The notes under the pieces were generated by a model. That model was not told where the DNA came from. It saw only the letters and a list, made by a program, of their open reading frames with translations, and ran no database searches. Positions 61,312 through 64,000 of a stretch of 64,000 nt of DNA are shown here, piece after piece. A program made the position numbers and the translations under genes. Source of the DNA: Mycobacteriales bacterium (GTDB lineage Bacteria; Actinomycetota; Actinomycetes; Mycobacteriales; CADCTP01); assembly GCA_035995165.1 (NCBI GenBank), contig DASYKU010000098.1:18928-82927 (forward strand), given 5' to 3'. Every line of letters starts with the position of its first letter. Positions within the stretch are counted from its first letter, which is position 1.

Positions 61312-61340
61312 TTCTCCAGCCAGTCAAGCCGTCCGGGCCG

Positions 61341-62072
61341 TCAGGTGTCAAGACCACCGGTCCGGCGCAGCAGGTGCCGCCAGAGCGTGTCGACGGTGAA
61401 GCCGGCCCCCAGATCGGGCAGCTCGGCCAGGTCCTCGGCCGGGATCGGGCGCGGGGTGCCGCCGGCCTGCAGCACCCGCAGCGAGGTCCGGGCCAGCGTG
61501 TCCACCGCCACCGCCTGCAGCACCGCCCGGGCGACCGCGGTCTCCGGCGCCCCCTCGGCCACGCTCACCAGCCCGTGCCCGCGCAGCACCACCACCGGCC
61601 GGTCCCCCAGCGCCGCGGCCATGTCGCCGGCGAGCGCGTCGGTCCGGATCAGCGCGGCCCGGGGCCAGACCGGGATGCCGCCGGCCGCCAGCGCGGCGCC
61701 CGGGATGTCGTACGCGCCGTACAGCGGGACCAGGGGCTGGTCCAGCAGCGAATGGGTCACGACCGCGGGCGGGTGTGCGTGCACGACCGCGGTCACCTCC
61801 GGCCGGCGCCGCATCAGCTCGCGGTGGATCGGCAGCTCGTTCGGCACCGACCAGGGCGTCACGTCCGGGACGCCGTCCAGCGGCACCTCGTGCACGTCGT
61901 TGTCCCGGGTGTACGCCAGACCGCTCTCCCGCGGACCCCGGCACCGGACGACCAGCCGGTCCGGGCCGGTGCGGGCGCTGACGTGCCCGAGCACGTGCTC
62001 GACCAGACCGGTGGCGGCCAGCACCCGGCAGGCCGCCGCGACCACGCCCGTGATCGGTTCCACTCTCGTCAT
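61341..62072 (-). CDS. class II aldolase/adducin family protein
   Basis: This 243-residue protein has VLGHVSARTGPDRLVV, the zinc-binding pair in VTAVVHAHPPAVVTHSLL and the third His in VVLRGHGLVSVAEGA. The family contains fuculose- and ribulose-phosphate aldolases, and also aromatic-acid decarboxylases such as those for 3,4-dihydroxyphthalate and 3-hydroxy-2-methylpyridine-4,5-dicarboxylate. In this neighbourhood a decarboxylase role is attractive but inferred. GGAG precedes ATG 62072. Operator C lies 19 bases upstream, shared with the divergent reductase gene. Confidence 0.85.
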   Translation of the reverse strand: MTRVEPITGVVAAACRVLAATGLVEHVLGHVSARTGPDRLVVRCRGPRESGLAYTRDNDVHEVPLDGVPDVTPWSVPNELPIHRELMRRRPEVTAVVHAHPPAVVTHSLLDQPLVPLYGAYDIPGAALAAGGIPVWPRAALIRTDALAGDMAAALGDRPVVVLRGHGLVSVAEGAPETAVARAVLQAVAVDTLARTSLRVLQAGGTPRPIPAEDLAELPDLGAGFTVDTLWRHLLRRTGGLDT

Positions 62073-62090
62073 CTTGTCTCCGCCATGGTA

Positions 62091-62107
62091 TTAAGGTAGG
62101 ACCTTAA
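62091..62107. promoter_or_regulatory. candidate FadR/GntR operator C
   Basis: TTAAGGT-AGG-ACCTTAA is a perfect palindrome with 7-base arms and a GGT-N3-ACC core. It lies in the 62-base gap between the divergent aldolase-family and ferredoxin-reductase genes. Its TAAGGTAGGACC is the exact reverse complement of 12 bases of operator A. Confidence 0.7.
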
Positions 62108-62134
62108 GCGTTGTAGCCCATGCCGGAGGACGCA

Positions 62135-63109
<975 letters not shown>

Positions 63110-63131
63110 AGCTCCCGGAAAGGACCGACCC

Positions 63132-63482
63132 GTGGCCTACTTCGTCGCCGCCGACTGCCTGGACGTGCTCGACCGGTCGTGCATCGAGGAGTGTCCGGTG
63201 GACTGCCTCTACGAGGGCAGCCGGAAGATGTACATCAACCCGCGCGAGTGCATCGACTGCGGGGCCTGCGAAGCGGTGTGCCCGGTCAGCGCGATCTCCT
63301 CGGACCTGCGCATCGCGGCGGACAAGATTCCCTGGCGGGACGACAACGCCGCGTTCTTCGACGGGGTGCTGCCCGGCCGGGACGAGCCGCTCGGGTCGCC
63401 CGGTGGCGCCGCCGACGTCGGCAAGATCGAGGCGGACGCCCCGTTGGCCGCGGTGACTCCGGCCACTGTGGACGCCGGATGA
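63132..63482 (+). CDS. 7Fe ferredoxin (FdxA-like)
   Basis: This 116-residue protein has the [3Fe-4S][4Fe-4S] pattern of actinobacterial FdxA: Cys9, Cys17, Cys21 and Cys25 in SCIEECPVDC, then Cys40, Cys43 and Cys46 in ECIDCGACEAVCP, with Cys50. DNAAFFD near residue 75 is also conserved. The extra ~35 residues at the C-terminus are Ala/Gly/Asp-rich. It starts at GTG 63132 after GGAAAGGA. With the reductase it forms an NADPH-driven electron chain, most simply for an oxygenase that is not in this window. The last codons contain the GTCCAC-like palindrome. Confidence 0.95.
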   Translation: MAYFVAADCLDVLDRSCIEECPVDCLYEGSRKMYINPRECIDCGACEAVCPVSAISSDLRIAADKIPWRDDNAAFFDGVLPGRDEPLGSPGGAADVGKIEADAPLAAVTPATVDAG

Positions 63483-63510
63483 CCGGCACCGGCCGTCGGT
63501 CGGGGTATGG

Positions 63511-63539
63511 AAGATTGGTCTGACCGACTACCCTATAAC
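63511..63539 (+). promoter_or_regulatory. promoter of the FadR-type regulator gene
   Basis: A TATAAC -10 box (63534-63539) follows the -35-like AAGATT (63511-63516) by 17 bases, with operator D in the spacer. The layout is the same as that of the bicupin promoter, which suggests autoregulation. Confidence 0.6.
63515..63527. promoter_or_regulatory. candidate FadR/GntR operator D (autoregulatory)
   Basis: TTGGTCTGACCGA fits TTGGT-N3-ACCxA, with TGGTCTGACC matching the FadR-type core TGGTCNGACCA except for the last base. It lies about 87 bases before the regulator start codon. Confidence 0.6.
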
Positions 63540-63613
63540 TGTTCGTACTCAGCGATGCCGCTGCCACCGTGCGGTGACGCGGGGAGGCGGGCGCAGACGG
63601 AGGGTGGTGCCCG

Positions 63614-64000
63614 GTGGCCGTGCGGGAGTCGACCGCGGACGCGAGCCGGGACGGCATGTTCACCGCCGTCTCCCCCAACCGCATGTCCGAGGCCATCGTC
63701 GAACAGATCCGATCGCTGATCCGTTCCAACCGGCTGCGCCCGGGCGACCGGCTGCCCAGCGAACGCGAGCTCTGCGAGCGGATGGGTGTCAGCCGGGTGA
63801 CCGTCCGGGAGGGCCTGCGGATCCTCGAGGCCGGTGGCCTGGTGGAGATCCGGGTCGGGGCCCGCGGCGGCGCGTTCGTCACGACGCCGTCCTCGGAACG
63901 GCTCGGCGCGGGTCTGGCCGACCTCATCAACCTGGCCCCGGTGACCGCGGTCGAGGTGACCGAGGCCCGGCTGGTGTTCGAGCTCGGGATCATCCCGATG
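63614..64000 (+). CDS. GntR-family regulator, FadR subfamily (3' end outside window)
   Basis: A frame open to the window edge (129 residues seen) starts at GTG 63614, 9 bases after GGAGGG. The winged helix-turn-helix is complete: VEQIRSLIRSNRLRPGDRLP, SERELCERMGVSRVTVREGL, RILEAGGLVEIRVGARGGAF. The helical effector domain of the FadR/FCD type begins with EVTEARLVFELGIIPM. FadR-type repressors bind TGGT-N3-ACCA-like operators and let go on binding an organic acid. Five such sites lie in this block, one in its own promoter, making it the probable master regulator of the island. Confidence 0.9.
   Translation, partial: MAVRESTADASRDGMFTAVSPNRMSEAIVEQIRSLIRSNRLRPGDRLPSERELCERMGVSRVTVREGLRILEAGGLVEIRVGARGGAFVTTPSSERLGAGLADLINLAPVTAVEVTEARLVFELGIIPM

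Overview
This window is about 73% GC and has the look of an actinomycete chromosome. The evidence is GTG starts, dense ATGA/GTGA start-stop overlaps, an ECF42-DGPF pair, a DUF6412-YidC pair, a split three-gene proton-translocating transhydrogenase and a mycobacterial-type LexA box in front of a DinB polymerase. I cannot place it below phylum with confidence. I see no rRNA, tRNA, CRISPR array, prophage or insertion sequence.

Positions 1-31,600 are mostly housekeeping and scattered accessory genes. They include an MFS exporter tail with its LacI regulator, two aldo/keto reductases, a decayed XRE-type antitoxin, a secreted-type PLD-like protein, a CDF metal exporter, an XdhC domain protein, SOS-controlled DinB, a DGPF/ECF42 sigma module, a short AceE-like pyruvate dehydrogenase, DUF6412-YidC, a DUF885 peptidase-like protein, the pntAa-pntAb-pntB operon, an AlkA-like glycosylase, and a NarL-type two-component system. 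A minus-strand glycosyltransferase-ABC exporter pair follows.

Positions 31,771-41,412 form one tightly coupled eight-gene surface-glycan operon: sugar epimerase, nucleotide-sugar dehydrogenase, two GT4 glycosyltransferases, a heparinase II/III-like protein, an APH-like kinase, a GT28-like glycosyltransferase and a polysaccharide deacetylase-like protein. It ends at two strong hairpins.

Positions 41,816-64,000 look like a catabolic island under a FadR-type GntR regulator whose gene starts at 63,614 and runs off the window. The island holds a Fe(III)-type ABC importer; an M29/NicX-like protein coupled to a MoxR-type AAA+ ATPase and a NorD/CbbO-like VWA protein; a bicupin; a 4,5-dihydroxyphthalate decarboxylase-family protein; a MarR regulator; an AmiC-like cytosolic ligand-binding protein beside an acetamidase/formamidase; a complete Dpp/Opp-type importer; a second cupin; a class II aldolase-family protein; and a TrxR-type ferredoxin reductase with a 7Fe ferredoxin. 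Five GGT-N3-ACC-like palindromes lie in the intergenic regions of this block. They suggest one regulon for uptake and degradation of an aromatic or N-heteroaromatic acid or amide. The AAA+/VWA pair may be a dedicated activator of the M29-like protein. This is the least familiar arrangement in the window.
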